From: Sphingomonas colocasiae
GTDB lineage: Bacteria > Pseudomonadota > Alphaproteobacteria > Sphingomonadales > Sphingomonadaceae
DNA length: 64,000 nucleotides
Assembly: GCF_019880585.1 (NCBI RefSeq)
Contig: NZ_JAINVV010000012.1
Location: 186,001-250,000, forward strand
Direction of reading: 5' to 3'
Shown here one piece after another: positions 44,071 to 52,884 of this stretch (position 1 is the first letter of the stretch; each line of letters starts with the position of its first letter). A model generated the notes under the pieces. The model had not been told where the DNA came from, did not search any database, and saw only the letters and a program-made list of their open reading frames with translations. The position numbers and the translations under genes are program-made.

Positions 44071-44588
44071 TGGCAACCTCGCTAGATTTGATTTTGAACG
44101 AGGTGATCGCGAAAACGGCGGCGCGGCTGTCGGCAGATGGCTTCAAAAAGAGCGGCAACACGTTCCGGCGAGTATTTGATTCCGGTGCGGCCTTGATCGA
44201 GTTCCAGAAGAGCCGGGGCAATACTGGCGATACCTTGTCTTTCACCATCAATCTCGCAGTGGTCTGCGGCCCATTGCTGGAACCGGATGGATTGACCCTA
44301 CAAAAGGCCCGCGCAATCGATGGCCATTTGCGTCAGCGCATCGGCGTTCTGTTGCCGGATCGACAGGATAAATGGTGGGAAATTGATGCCGCTACCGACG
44401 CAAATGCTTTGGCAACCGAGGTCGCGAACACCATTGGCGATATAGCGGTCCCGTACCTTTTACGATACGTCGATCCTCACGACCTGATGGTCCTTTGGGA
44501 AACAGGACAAGCTCCCGGCCTCACAGAAGGCGCGCGGGTCCGGGACCTTCGGATGCTGAAAATCGCTCTAGGAACGGATCGAAAATGA
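44070..44588 (+). CDS. DUF4304 protein, probable immunity protein of the Rhs toxin
   Basis: A 172-aa cytoplasmic protein starting with GTG at 44070, which shares one base with the Rhs stop. It shows the DUF4304 pattern: ADGFKKSGNTFRRVF, LIEFQKSRGNTGDTLSFTIN and LAVVCGPLL, followed by a mostly helical second half with KWWEIDAATD. DUF4304 proteins are recurrent immunity proteins in polymorphic toxin loci. The position directly behind the toxin tip supports that it neutralises the nuclease-like domain. Base composition is more like the core genome than the toxin tip is. Confidence 0.8.
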   Translation: MATSLDLILNEVIAKTAARLSADGFKKSGNTFRRVFDSGAALIEFQKSRGNTGDTLSFTINLAVVCGPLLEPDGLTLQKARAIDGHLRQRIGVLLPDRQDKWWEIDAATDANALATEVANTIGDIAVPYLLRYVDPHDLMVLWETGQAPGLTEGARVRDLRMLKIALGTDRK

Positions 44589-44878
44589 CTCTTGTCGGTA
44601 CATGGGTTGTGGATGAATCAGACCGGCACGCATTGGCTGAGCTTGGCGATGTCTTGCTTGATTTTGATGAAAACGGCGCGCTCACATACGTCATACGAGC
44701 CGACGGAAAGCAGCAAATTATCTTGATGCAATACGAGGTGGATGGGGACGCGATCGTGACCGATCAGCCCTCAGCACCCCGGGTCGAGCGGACCTCGTTC
44801 TCGCTATCCGATGATGGGAAGCTGGTGCTGGCCTTTGGGGGCGAGCCTTTTACGTTCAGGCGAGCATCCGAGGGTTGA
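44585..44878 (+). CDS. unknown 97-aa protein behind the immunity gene
   Basis: A small beta-rich protein: the ATG at 44585 overlaps the previous stop. Sequence blocks TLVGTWVVDESDRHALAELG, VLLDFDENGALTYVIRADGK and SLSDDGKLVLAFGGEPFTFR alternate hydrophobic and polar residues as in a small lipocalin-like barrel. No signal peptide. It might be a second immunity factor or an accessory protein; I cannot assign a family with certainty. Confidence 0.65.
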   Translation: MTLVGTWVVDESDRHALAELGDVLLDFDENGALTYVIRADGKQQIILMQYEVDGDAIVTDQPSAPRVERTSFSLSDDGKLVLAFGGEPFTFRRASEG

Positions 44879-44978
44879 TGACGGATCGGGGCGTCATGGG
44901 GCTGAAAGGCAAGATAAAGGGAATGGCTCCCCCTATGGGGTAAGTCATTGTCTGCACATCGTTATTTAGAGAGACTGG

Positions 44979-45010
44979 CGGCACTGGGGTGGAGACTCCG
45001 GTGCCGTTTT
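44979..45010 (+). terminator. rho-independent terminator candidate after the Rhs operon
   Basis: CGGCACTGG (44979-44987) pairs with CCGGTGCCG (44998-45006) to form a nine-base-pair stem with one G-T wobble and a ten-base loop, followed by TTTT. It lies about 100 bases after the last gene of the Rhs set, where termination would be expected. The T-run is short. Confidence 0.5.
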
Positions 45011-45238
45011 GGTGCGGTAGCGCGGTCAAGCTGCTGGAATGCTTGGCCTTAATCGAGAGGTCGCCGGGAGCATGTTGGGGGCGATCGTTGGCAGGCAAGA
45101 TAAAAGACCTGCCATACGGCTGCGGTCATGTGGCTGATATAGTGAGGGAATATCGTATGGCAGCGCGGGGCTGCTGCCAGCCCTGTCGGGCCATTGCCCC
45201 GCCGTTCCAATGACTTGCGATATGGCAATGTAGTTAGA

Positions 45239-45254
45239 GGGGGATCGATCCCCC
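45239..45254. repeat. perfect 16-base palindrome
   Basis: GGGGGATCGATCCCCC is a perfect inverted repeat with no loop. It could be a protein-binding or recombination site, or the scar of a mobile element end. Nothing else in the sequence fixes its role. Confidence 0.5.
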
Positions 45255-45765
45255 GGATCGTTCCCCATGCGGACGCCGTTCGCTTGTGGCGATCGGCGGC
45301 GTTGGTGGCCTCCGGCCAGCGGTGCGGGCGGTCGCTACCCTCTAGCCCCGCCGCGGCGCGGCGCAACCGGCTGCGCCGGTCCTCCTCTTCGTTGCGGCCC
45401 TTCGGGTGCGCCCCGCCTTCATCGGCGGGTCTGCCGGTTCGCTCTTGCCGCCCACCCCGCCGTCCGGGGCCGTGGCGGTTTAGAGAAGGAAGGAGCGGAG
45501 CAATGAAGATGATCGAGAGGGTGCGCCTGATCGAGGAGATCGGGTCTGCGGATGGCCGTCGCGGGGTGAGGAAATGGGTGCGGGGCTGGCGCCGGTTGCG
45601 GTGGCTTCAACGGCATGCCAAAGATGCCCCCCTTGCAACATGCGCAGATCATCCCGTCGAGTCGGTATCTGCGGCATGGCTCAGTTTCCCGCCGCGTTGT
45701 TCGCGAACATGCTCATTGCCGCTTCCTGGATGTAGGGCGGCAACGGCCAGGCCCCCAGCCTACGC

Positions 45766-46800
45766 TTATGTTCGACGCGCCGCATGCCACCCCTGGAGAA
45801 AGGCACCTACGTCACCCCCGATACGATCGAGATTATATCCGCCCTCCATGATGAAGACGGTTGGAATGGCCAGCGATGCGATGCGGGCACCGATCGCGGC
45901 GAACCCCGACGTGTCGATACGCAGTTGGGATGTCGGATCGCCTTCCCCGGCATCGACGCCCAAGGCGACTATGATCGCGTCCGGCCCATAGCGACCGATA
46001 TGATCGAGGCAGCCGATCAGAGCATGTTCGTAAGCGGCAAGGTCGCTATTGGCCTGCAACGGACGATTGAGGTTGAATCCTTCGCCCTTGCCCGCCCCGG
46101 TCTCGTCGGAATAGCCGGTAAACCATGGGAACTGGATATCGGGCGTCCCGTGTATCGACACCGTCATGACATCGGACCGTTCGTAGAAGATCTCCTGAGT
46201 GCCGTTTCCGTGATGATTGTCGATATCCAGGATCGCGACCCTGCCGGCACCGGCCTGAAGGAGCCGCTCGGCCGCCAATGCACCATTGTTCAGGAAACAA
46301 TAGCCGCCATAGCTCCTGCGCCCAGCATGGTGGCCGGGCGGTCGGCACAGCGCCATCACGGGTTCGTCGGCAGCCCTCAGCAACTCGGCGGCATGAACAG
46401 CCGATGCCGCGGAGGCGCATGCCGCCGTCCAGGTTTGCGCCGTGATCGGCGAGCAGGCGTCGGTGGCGAATTGGCCAAGCCGCGCGACCGCCGCCGTCGC
46501 AGGGCGCACACTCCGGCCGCTGAGAAAGACGTAGGGAAAGGCATCGCAGTCACCGTTTTCGGAAACCCAATGCGCGTGGATGGTCTCCAGAAACTCCAGA
46601 TAGTCCGCGTCGTGAACCTTGCTCAGCAGCGCATGGTCCAGCGACGGCGGTGCGACCACTGGCCCGAGATTCAGGGCCTGAACGGATGCAAGGATGCGCG
46701 CGGCACGCTCGGGCACCTCGTAGCAATCCATCATCCGGCCGGCGAAGAACTCGCCTTGCCCCCAATGATCCTTATGTGCCGGGCTGTAGACGGTGATCAC
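45766..46800 (-). CDS. acetylpolyamine aminohydrolase / histone-deacetylase-family enzyme
   Basis: A 344-aa zinc amidohydrolase starting with GTG at 46800, overlapping the hydantoinase B stop. Motifs of the HDAC superfamily are complete: LCRPPGHHA with the catalytic His pair, VAILDIDNHHGNGTQEIF with zinc-binding Asp and His, and IIVALGVDAGEGDP with the third zinc ligand, plus FIMEGGYNL. Bacterial members of this subgroup deacetylate acetylpolyamines or related amides in the cytoplasm. Placed last in an operon with hydantoinase subunits and a BKACE enzyme, it may remove an acyl group from a catabolic intermediate. Specific substrate unknown. Confidence 0.88.
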   Translation of the reverse strand: MITVYSPAHKDHWGQGEFFAGRMMDCYEVPERAARILASVQALNLGPVVAPPSLDHALLSKVHDADYLEFLETIHAHWVSENGDCDAFPYVFLSGRSVRPATAAVARLGQFATDACSPITAQTWTAACASAASAVHAAELLRAADEPVMALCRPPGHHAGRRSYGGYCFLNNGALAAERLLQAGAGRVAILDIDNHHGNGTQEIFYERSDVMTVSIHGTPDIQFPWFTGYSDETGAGKGEGFNLNRPLQANSDLAAYEHALIGCLDHIGRYGPDAIIVALGVDAGEGDPTSQLRIDTSGFAAIGARIASLAIPTVFIMEGGYNLDRIGGDVGAFLQGWHAARRT

Positions 46801-48506
46801 GACGCCGGCCCTTTCCAGCCGTAGATTTCAACGGCTCGCTCGGCGGAGATCAGGCCTTCCCTCACGTCATGGTCCAGCGCGGCGGGATCACGATCGAGGG
46901 GATCGCCATAGCCGCCGCCGCCGCAGGCCACCGAAATGATCGTCTCCCCGACATTGACCGTCACTTGCGCACAGGCCGGCAGTTCCTCCTCCCGGCCGTC
47001 GCGTCGCCGCAGTCGCTGCTGCGATCCCTGCCCCGCCAGTCCGCCCCGAACGCCAAGCGGCGCGTTGATCGTTCCGTCACTGACATAGGCGACCTCGATC
47101 GGCCCCGATGTCGGCCCGAACTCGACGAGCATCGCGGGGGCACCCGTGAAGGTACCCGCCCCTTCGCTATCGCTCAGCAAGTGCCGCTTCGAGACGAGGA
47201 TGGGCTGGGCCTGTTCGGCCATCTCTATGCTGTCCTGAAAGCTCAGCCCGCCATTGCCCACGTGCGAGACCGACATCCAGGCATCGCCATGGGGCGTCGC
47301 AGCGCCGCCGGAAAATCCGAGAAAGACCTGGTTGATGAAGGCCTGGCCGGTTTTCTCGTCAATTCCGGAAATCACACCCGCAGCGGGTGCGATGACCGAG
47401 CCGACCTCGGCCATGCCGAAGCCCGGCGCCAGATCGGCGACCGCGCGCTGAACCGCATTCGCCACCCGATCGGCGACGTTGGTCGTGGCGACCGAGCAAC
47501 TGGTCGGATGTACGGGAATTCCGGCGATGCAATTCTCCCGCAGCCGGACGTTGATTCGACGGAACGAACCGGCATTCTTGGGCACGTCATGATCGATGCT
47601 GTTGAACACGCCGATCAGGGCAGCGGTGCGCGAGCACGCCTCGCTCAGGTTCAAACCGCAGGGCATGCAGTCGGGATTGTCGGTGAGGTCCACGACCACC
47701 CGACCTTCGTCGGCAATCACCTCGACCAATGCGGAGATCGCGATCCCGTCTTCGGGCGTTCCCGGGAACGGATCATGCGTGCTTTGACCGCGTCCGATGC
47801 CGTTGGGCAATTTGCGAATGGCGGCGTCGACGCGGCGCTCGCTATAGTCGAACCACTGGGCCGAGAAGCTGTCGAGCATGTCCCAGCCCATCTCGTTGCC
47901 CAGCGCCGCCAGCTCGCGTTCACCGATACGCGCCGCACCCAGCATGGCCAGATAGTCGCCCCACCACTGTTCCGGCACCCGGATACGCATCCTGCACATG
48001 CGCAGGATATCCTCGATCGGCGTCCAGTCCCGCTCAACCTGGACGGCGGGAAAGATCAGCGCGCCTTCCTCATAGACATCGCGCGCGGCGCCATAATAGG
48101 TGGTCGGCGCCGCGTTGCCGACATCGGCCTGATGCGCCTTTGCCAGCACCGTGAAGCGGTGACGGCCGGCATCATCGAAAACTGGAACCAGGATGGTGTG
48201 GTCCGCCGCGTGGCTGCACCCATGATATGGCGAGTTGTGCAGGAAGGCATCGCCGGGCCTGAGGACGGGATGAAACGCCTTCATAGCGCGCGCCATCAGA
48301 TCGGGTCCCGACAGGACATGGATCGGCAGGCTGTCCGCGGCCGCGATCAGCTCGCAATCGGCCGTGACGATGCAGCAGGAATAATCCCGCGCACGATTGA
48401 TCACGCCCGAACGCGCCGATCGCAGCAAGGTGTTGGACATCTTGCGCGCGACGCCGTCGAGCCGGTTGTTGAGTATGGCGAGTTCGGCGCCATCGAGATG
48501 TGTCAT
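46797..48506 (-). CDS. hyuB: hydantoinase B / oxoprolinase-family subunit
   Basis: A 569-aa subunit of an ATP-dependent cyclic-amide hydrolase. The start block LNNRLDGVARKMSNTLLRSA, SGVINRARDYSCCIVTADCE, FLHNSPYHGCSHAADHTILV and the C-terminal ACGGGGYGDPLDRDPAALDH are characteristic of HyuB. It pairs with HyuA encoded immediately upstream (4-base overlap). Such pairs open hydantoins, 5-oxoproline, caprolactam or carboxylate acetone/acetophenone, so the exact reaction cannot be read from sequence alone. Confidence 0.9.
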   Translation of the reverse strand: MTHLDGAELAILNNRLDGVARKMSNTLLRSARSGVINRARDYSCCIVTADCELIAAADSLPIHVLSGPDLMARAMKAFHPVLRPGDAFLHNSPYHGCSHAADHTILVPVFDDAGRHRFTVLAKAHQADVGNAAPTTYYGAARDVYEEGALIFPAVQVERDWTPIEDILRMCRMRIRVPEQWWGDYLAMLGAARIGERELAALGNEMGWDMLDSFSAQWFDYSERRVDAAIRKLPNGIGRGQSTHDPFPGTPEDGIAISALVEVIADEGRVVVDLTDNPDCMPCGLNLSEACSRTAALIGVFNSIDHDVPKNAGSFRRINVRLRENCIAGIPVHPTSCSVATTNVADRVANAVQRAVADLAPGFGMAEVGSVIAPAAGVISGIDEKTGQAFINQVFLGFSGGAATPHGDAWMSVSHVGNGGLSFQDSIEMAEQAQPILVSKRHLLSDSEGAGTFTGAPAMLVEFGPTSGPIEVAYVSDGTINAPLGVRGGLAGQGSQQRLRRRDGREEELPACAQVTVNVGETIISVACGGGGYGDPLDRDPAALDHDVREGLISAERAVEIYGWKGPAS

Positions 48507-50554
48507 GGATACACCATCAGACTTCCGGTGGCCGTTGCGCGATAGCGTGCGCCCGGCTGAACCACGATGCTTGTGAAGGGCGTTTCGACAATTGCCGGTC
48601 CGGGCGCTTCACTGTCCACTGCCAGATCGGACAAGGACGCGACGACCGTATCGACCCAGCCCGTCGACGGGAAATAGGCGCGCCGTTTTCGCGCTCTGAC
48701 CTCCGGCGCCGATCGGATCAGCCGCCCCAGGGGCGTCGTACGCAGGCGGCAGCGGACCCTGGCCGTGAGCGACGTCACCTCGACCGGCGATGACGGATCG
48801 CTGGTGGCGTAGAGCGCGACATGCGCCGCGTGGAAGCCGTCGACCAGCGCGCGCAGGCCGGATGCGTCGATCTGCCCGTCCGCCAACGCCACTTCGACAT
48901 CCCAGACCTGTGCGGGATAGCGCGCCTCGACCGCAAAGCTGATCTCGGTTTGGGCGGCATCCGCTCCGGCCTCGGATGCATAGGCTTCGCAAGCCTGACG
49001 CAATCGCGACAGACCAGCATTGACGCCATCGAAGTCGAACTGCGCGCTGCTTGTGAAGCACGGCATGCGGTGATCTTCGCCCAGGTCGGAAATCAGCGCG
49101 CCTGCAGCACTCAGCGCCGCACCCGGTTCGGGGAACAGCACCGAGCGGCAGCCAAGGCGCTGACCGATGAGCACGGTGTTGAGGCCAGCCGCCCCGCCTC
49201 CGCCAATCACCATGGCCTCGCGCGGGTCGATGCCTTGCATGACCGTGATATCCGCGATCGCCTGCGCCATATTCTCGGTGGCTAGATCGACAATGGCCGA
49301 TGCCGCGCGCTCGACGGACACGCCAAGCGGTTCGGCGACGTTCGACACGATCGCGGCGCGCGCAGCCGCTGCGTCGAGCTTCACGGCGCCGCCAAGGAAA
49401 TAATCTGGATCGATATACCCCAGGACGACGCATGCGTCCGTCACCGTCGGCTCATGCCCGCCCCGGCCATAGCAGACCGGCCCCGGCAATGATCCCGCCG
49501 AGCGCGGGCCGACGTGAAGCACGCCGCCGGCATCAACATGCGCGATCGAGCCGCCACCGGCGCCCACGCTTTTGACATCGACCGACGGAAAGCCCGTCAT
49601 GTGACCGCTATAGGGCTGGCCGATCCAGGTCTCGCGCGTCCAGGGAATGGTCACGCCGCGAACCAGGCTGACGTCGAAGGTCGTGCCGCCGGTATCCGCC
49701 ACGATGACGAGTTCGGGGCCCTTGTCGGCGCGGGCGCTCGCGCGGCCGGCAATGGGCGCCATGGATGGTCCGGAATTGATGGCCTGAATCGGGGTCCGCG
49801 CCAGGGCCCCGGCATCCATCGCCCCACCCTGCGAGGTGAGGACCAGCAGCCGCCCCTGAAAGCCCGCCTCACGCAGACGATCGCCCAAACCGCCCAGATA
49901 GCGCGCCATCAACGGCTTAAGTGAGGCATCGATTGCGGTTGCGGAGGCCCTGCGATATTCGCGCAGCGATGGATTGAGCTGATGCGACAATGTCACCGCC
50001 ACGTCCGGCAGCGCCTCGGCCAGCATCGCGCCCAGCCGCAGCTCGTGGTCGGGGTTCATGATCGACCACAACAGGCAGACGGCCACAGCCTCGACCCGCT
50101 CGGCGCGCAATTGATCGATGACCTCGCCGATCCGGCCTTCGTCGAGCGGCGACAGGACGGCCCCGCTGGCGTCGATGCGGCCGTCGATCTCGAAGGTGAG
50201 CGCGCGCGGCACATAGGGTTTTGGATAGCCGGTCTTGTGATCGAAGGGGTCGGCGCGGCCGCCTTCCCGGATCACAAGAACGTCGGGATGGCCGGCGGTC
50301 GTCAGGAACGCGGTTTTCGCGGTGTTTCCGGTGATGATCGCGTTGATCGCATGAGTCGTTCCGTGGATGAAGACGTCCGCCTGCCCCAGAAATTCCTCAA
50401 GCGGGAGATCGCGATCGGCCGCCGCCAGGGACAATGCGTCAAGCACGCCCCGGGCCGGGTCCCCCGCAACGGTGTGGGCCTTGTACATCCGCAGGTCGTC
50501 GGCCTCGACGAGCAGATCGGTGAATGTACCGCCGGTATCGCATGCCAGACGCAT
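48503..50554 (-). CDS. hyuA: hydantoinase A / oxoprolinase-family subunit
   Basis: A 683-aa ATP-binding subunit. N-terminal RLACDTGGTFTDLLVEADDL and the later phosphate loop VADTGGTTFDVSLVRG mark the HyuA fold; VKSVGAGGGSIAHVDAGGVL, GPRSAGSLPGPVCYGRGG and VMQGIDPREAMVIGGGGAAG are further family blocks. It activates the amide or ketone with ATP, HyuB providing the partner site. The ATG at 50554 lies 23 bases behind the BKACE gene stop. Family assignment firm, substrate open; lactams and hydantoins are the main candidates. Confidence 0.92.
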   Translation of the reverse strand: MRLACDTGGTFTDLLVEADDLRMYKAHTVAGDPARGVLDALSLAAADRDLPLEEFLGQADVFIHGTTHAINAIITGNTAKTAFLTTAGHPDVLVIREGGRADPFDHKTGYPKPYVPRALTFEIDGRIDASGAVLSPLDEGRIGEVIDQLRAERVEAVAVCLLWSIMNPDHELRLGAMLAEALPDVAVTLSHQLNPSLREYRRASATAIDASLKPLMARYLGGLGDRLREAGFQGRLLVLTSQGGAMDAGALARTPIQAINSGPSMAPIAGRASARADKGPELVIVADTGGTTFDVSLVRGVTIPWTRETWIGQPYSGHMTGFPSVDVKSVGAGGGSIAHVDAGGVLHVGPRSAGSLPGPVCYGRGGHEPTVTDACVVLGYIDPDYFLGGAVKLDAAAARAAIVSNVAEPLGVSVERAASAIVDLATENMAQAIADITVMQGIDPREAMVIGGGGAAGLNTVLIGQRLGCRSVLFPEPGAALSAAGALISDLGEDHRMPCFTSSAQFDFDGVNAGLSRLRQACEAYASEAGADAAQTEISFAVEARYPAQVWDVEVALADGQIDASGLRALVDGFHAAHVALYATSDPSSPVEVTSLTARVRCRLRTTPLGRLIRSAPEVRARKRRAYFPSTGWVDTVVASLSDLAVDSEAPGPAIVETPFTSIVVQPGARYRATATGSLMVYP

Positions 50555-50577
50555 GATGGAATTCCCCCGCGGTCGCT

Positions 50578-51513
50578 TCAGAAACCCACCATGTCGCCGC
50601 CCTTCAGATCCAGCATCGCGCGCGCCTCGGCGGGCGTGGCGATCTCGAGCGACAATTCCTCGAGAATGTGCCGGATCTTCGAGACCTGTTCGGCATTGCT
50701 GCGCGCATAGGCGCCGCGCTTCAGATACAGGCTGTCCTCCAGACCGACGCGGACATTGCCGCCCTGGAGCGCGCTCATCGTCACCAATTTGGTCTGATGC
50801 CGGCCGACGCCCAGTACCGACATGTAGTAATCGTCGCCGAACAGCTTGTCGGCGGTGGCGCGCATATGGACCAGATGATCCGGATCGGGCCCGATGCCGC
50901 CCAGAACGCCGAAGATGAACTGGATGAAGAAGGGCGGCTTCACCAGCCCCTTCTCGACGATATAGGCGAGATTATACAGGTGCCCCATATCATAGCATTC
51001 GAACTCAAAGCGTGTGCCATGATCGCCGTAAAGCTCCGACGCGATCCGCTCTATCTGGCTGAAGGTGTTGCTCGAGACATAGTCGTGGGTGCCGGCGAGG
51101 TAATCGCGCTCCCAGTCATATTTCCATTCCTTGATGTGATCGACCGCGCCGAAGACCGCGAAGTTCATCGAACCCATGTTCAGCGAGCAGAGTTCGGGCT
51201 TGGCGAGGCGAGGCGCTGCCAGCCGGTCATCCAGGCTCATGGTCAGGCCGCCGCCGGTCGTGATGTTGATGACGGCGTCGCTCGCCTGTCGGATGCGCGG
51301 CAGGAATTCCATGAAGACGGCCGGGTCAGGCGTCGGGCGCCCGTCGCGCGGATCGCGGGCGTGCAGATGGAGGATGGACGCCCCCGCCTCTGCCGCCGCC
51401 ACGGACTGTTCCGCGATCTGGTCCGGCGTGATCGGCAAATGCTCCGACATGGTCGGCGTATGAACCGAGCCGGTGACAGCGCAGGTGATGATGACTTTGT
51501 TGGACTTGCGCAT
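50578..51513 (-). CDS. BKACE-family beta-keto acid cleavage enzyme
   Basis: A 311-aa TIM-barrel enzyme of the DUF849/BKACE family. KVIITCAVTGSVHTPTMSEH, AGASILHLHARDPRDGRPTP with the zinc-binding HLH, MNITTGGG-like VINITTGGGLTMSLDDR, and LQGGNVRVGLEDSLYL are diagnostic. BKACE enzymes split a beta-keto acid with acetyl-CoA to acetoacetate and a new CoA ester; the prototype acts on 3-keto-5-aminohexanoate in lysine fermentation. Here it likely processes a beta-keto product of the ring-opening steps. A start ATG at 51513 with AAGGAGC upstream is well supported. Confidence 0.9.
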   Translation of the reverse strand: MRKSNKVIITCAVTGSVHTPTMSEHLPITPDQIAEQSVAAAEAGASILHLHARDPRDGRPTPDPAVFMEFLPRIRQASDAVINITTGGGLTMSLDDRLAAPRLAKPELCSLNMGSMNFAVFGAVDHIKEWKYDWERDYLAGTHDYVSSNTFSQIERIASELYGDHGTRFEFECYDMGHLYNLAYIVEKGLVKPPFFIQFIFGVLGGIGPDPDHLVHMRATADKLFGDDYYMSVLGVGRHQTKLVTMSALQGGNVRVGLEDSLYLKRGAYARSNAEQVSKIRHILEELSLEIATPAEARAMLDLKGGDMVGF

Positions 51514-51537
51514 GGAATGGCTCCTTTGAAGCGGGAA

Positions 51538-52884
51538 TTATGTGGTCGCCGGGATCGAGCCCGCGGCGCGCGCGGTCGCGACGAAGTGTTTGCGATTGAT
51601 CCAGGCGGCGAGCGCGCCGATCGGCGCGGCCACGGCGACCATCGTGCTGAGCGCCCAGGACAGGGCGATCGGACCGCCGCCGTAAAGATAGTCGCTCATC
51701 ACCGCGACGAATGCGGGGCCGATGCCGAACCCGACCAATGTGCTGCCTGCGAGGAACAGGGCGGTGATGAGCCCGCGCATCGCGGCCGGGGTCATGAGTT
51801 GCAGGGCGGCGATGGTCGCGCTGATCGGCATGATCGCGAGGAAATAGAAAAGTGCCAGCAATCCGATCGCCGCCGGCAGGCTAGTCATGAGCGGAAAGAA
51901 GATCCCCGGCAGAAGGGCCGCGAGACAAGCGATGGCGAACATCCGTTGATAGCCGTCGCTGCGACCATTGGCCCATAAACGGTCGGCGACGACGCCGCCG
52001 CACAAGATGCCGAGTGCGCCCGCGCCCAGCACGACCGCACCGAAAATCAGGCCGGATGCGGGCACCGATATGCCGTGGTGACGGACCAGAGCCGTCGGGA
52101 TCCACGCGTTGGAGGCGTTGGCCATCATCGATACCGCGCAGGACGTCACGAAATGCGCCGCATAGGCAAAACGATGGGCCCGCAACTGCGCGATCGCTTC
52201 GCCGAAAGATCCGTCGCTGCCGTCCGGGCGAGGCGAGCGCGCCGGTTCCCGAGTGGTCAGGAGCATGAGCAGGATCACGATGACGCCCGGCACCGCCGCC
52301 ATGATGAAAGCGATCCGCCAGGGCTGCAAGTTCGCGATGGACGGCATCGCAGCGATCACGGCCAGCAATGCGCCGCCGCCCATGAATGCCAGGCCGTTGC
52401 CGAGATAGGCGCCCATGCCGAAGATGGACATTGCGCGGCCGAGTTGCCGCGGCGGGAAACTCGTGCTGAGCATCGATGCGGCGGCAGGAATGAGCACGGT
52501 CTCGCCAAGGCCGACACCGACGCGCGCGGCGAACAGACTGGCAAAGCCCCGGGCCAGACCGCACAAGGCCGTCATCGCGCTCCAGAAAGCCACGCCGATC
52601 ACGATCAGCCTGCGCCGGTTGCCGGTATCGACTAGGCGACCGATCGGCACCCCGAGCAGGCAATAGAGAATAGCGAATCCCAGACCGTGGAGCAGCCCGA
52701 GCTGGGTATCCGACAGCCCCAGATCCGCCTTGATCGGCACGATCAACAGGCTGAGGATCGACCGGTCCAGAAACGAGACCACCTGCGCCAGCGACAGGAC
52801 GGCCAACAGCCACCACGCCGCTCTGCGAGATCCGGCCTCGTCGCTCAGGGGAAGGCGTTCAGACACCCGTGGAAAGGCCTTCAT
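51538..52884 (-). CDS. MFS transporter
   Basis: A 448-aa major facilitator protein with about twelve transmembrane helices. The first helix WWLLAVLSLAQVVSFLDRSI and LPIGRLVD-like signature GVPIGRLVDTGNRRRLIVIG (loop 2-3 motif) are clear, as is TREPARSP in the central loop. It resembles the aromatic/organic-acid transporters of sphingomonads. The start is uncertain: ATG 52884 (overlapping the SDR gene by 26 bases) or GTG 52866. In this operon it probably imports the substrate or a hydrolysis product across the inner membrane after TonB-dependent passage. Confidence 0.88.
   Translation of the reverse strand: MKAFPRVSERLPLSDEAGSRRAAWWLLAVLSLAQVVSFLDRSILSLLIVPIKADLGLSDTQLGLLHGLGFAILYCLLGVPIGRLVDTGNRRRLIVIGVAFWSAMTALCGLARGFASLFAARVGVGLGETVLIPAAASMLSTSFPPRQLGRAMSIFGMGAYLGNGLAFMGGGALLAVIAAMPSIANLQPWRIAFIMAAVPGVIVILLMLLTTREPARSPRPDGSDGSFGEAIAQLRAHRFAYAAHFVTSCAVSMMANASNAWIPTALVRHHGISVPASGLIFGAVVLGAGALGILCGGVVADRLWANGRSDGYQRMFAIACLAALLPGIFFPLMTSLPAAIGLLALFYFLAIMPISATIAALQLMTPAAMRGLITALFLAGSTLVGFGIGPAFVAVMSDYLYGGGPIALSWALSTMVAVAAPIGALAAWINRKHFVATARAAGSIPATT

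Larger units (their letters stand above)
44879..45765. other. noncoding accessory stretch between Rhs operon and catabolic cluster
   Basis: Nearly 900 bases without a convincing gene. It contains the terminator candidate and a perfect 16-base palindrome. A plus-strand frame from an ATG at 45503 (MKMIERVRLIEEIGSADG...) has GGAAGGAG upstream and reads sensibly for about 60 codons, but continues into the antisense of the next gene; it could be the front of a gene truncated by recombination. The segment 45260-45480 is very GC-rich and low in complexity. Confidence 0.4.

Noticed and set aside
45194-45991. 265-codon plus-strand frame before and into the HDAC-like gene
   Set aside because: Pro/Arg-rich, crosses into the antisense of a well-supported gene; only the first ~60 codons after 45503 might ever have been coding.
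46869-48545. 558-codon plus-strand frame opposite hyuB
   Set aside because: Antisense shadow of a conserved gene; no recognisable domain.
50668-51978. 436-codon plus-strand frame opposite the BKACE and MFS genes
   Set aside because: Arg/Gly/Asp-rich antisense shadow spanning two conserved genes.
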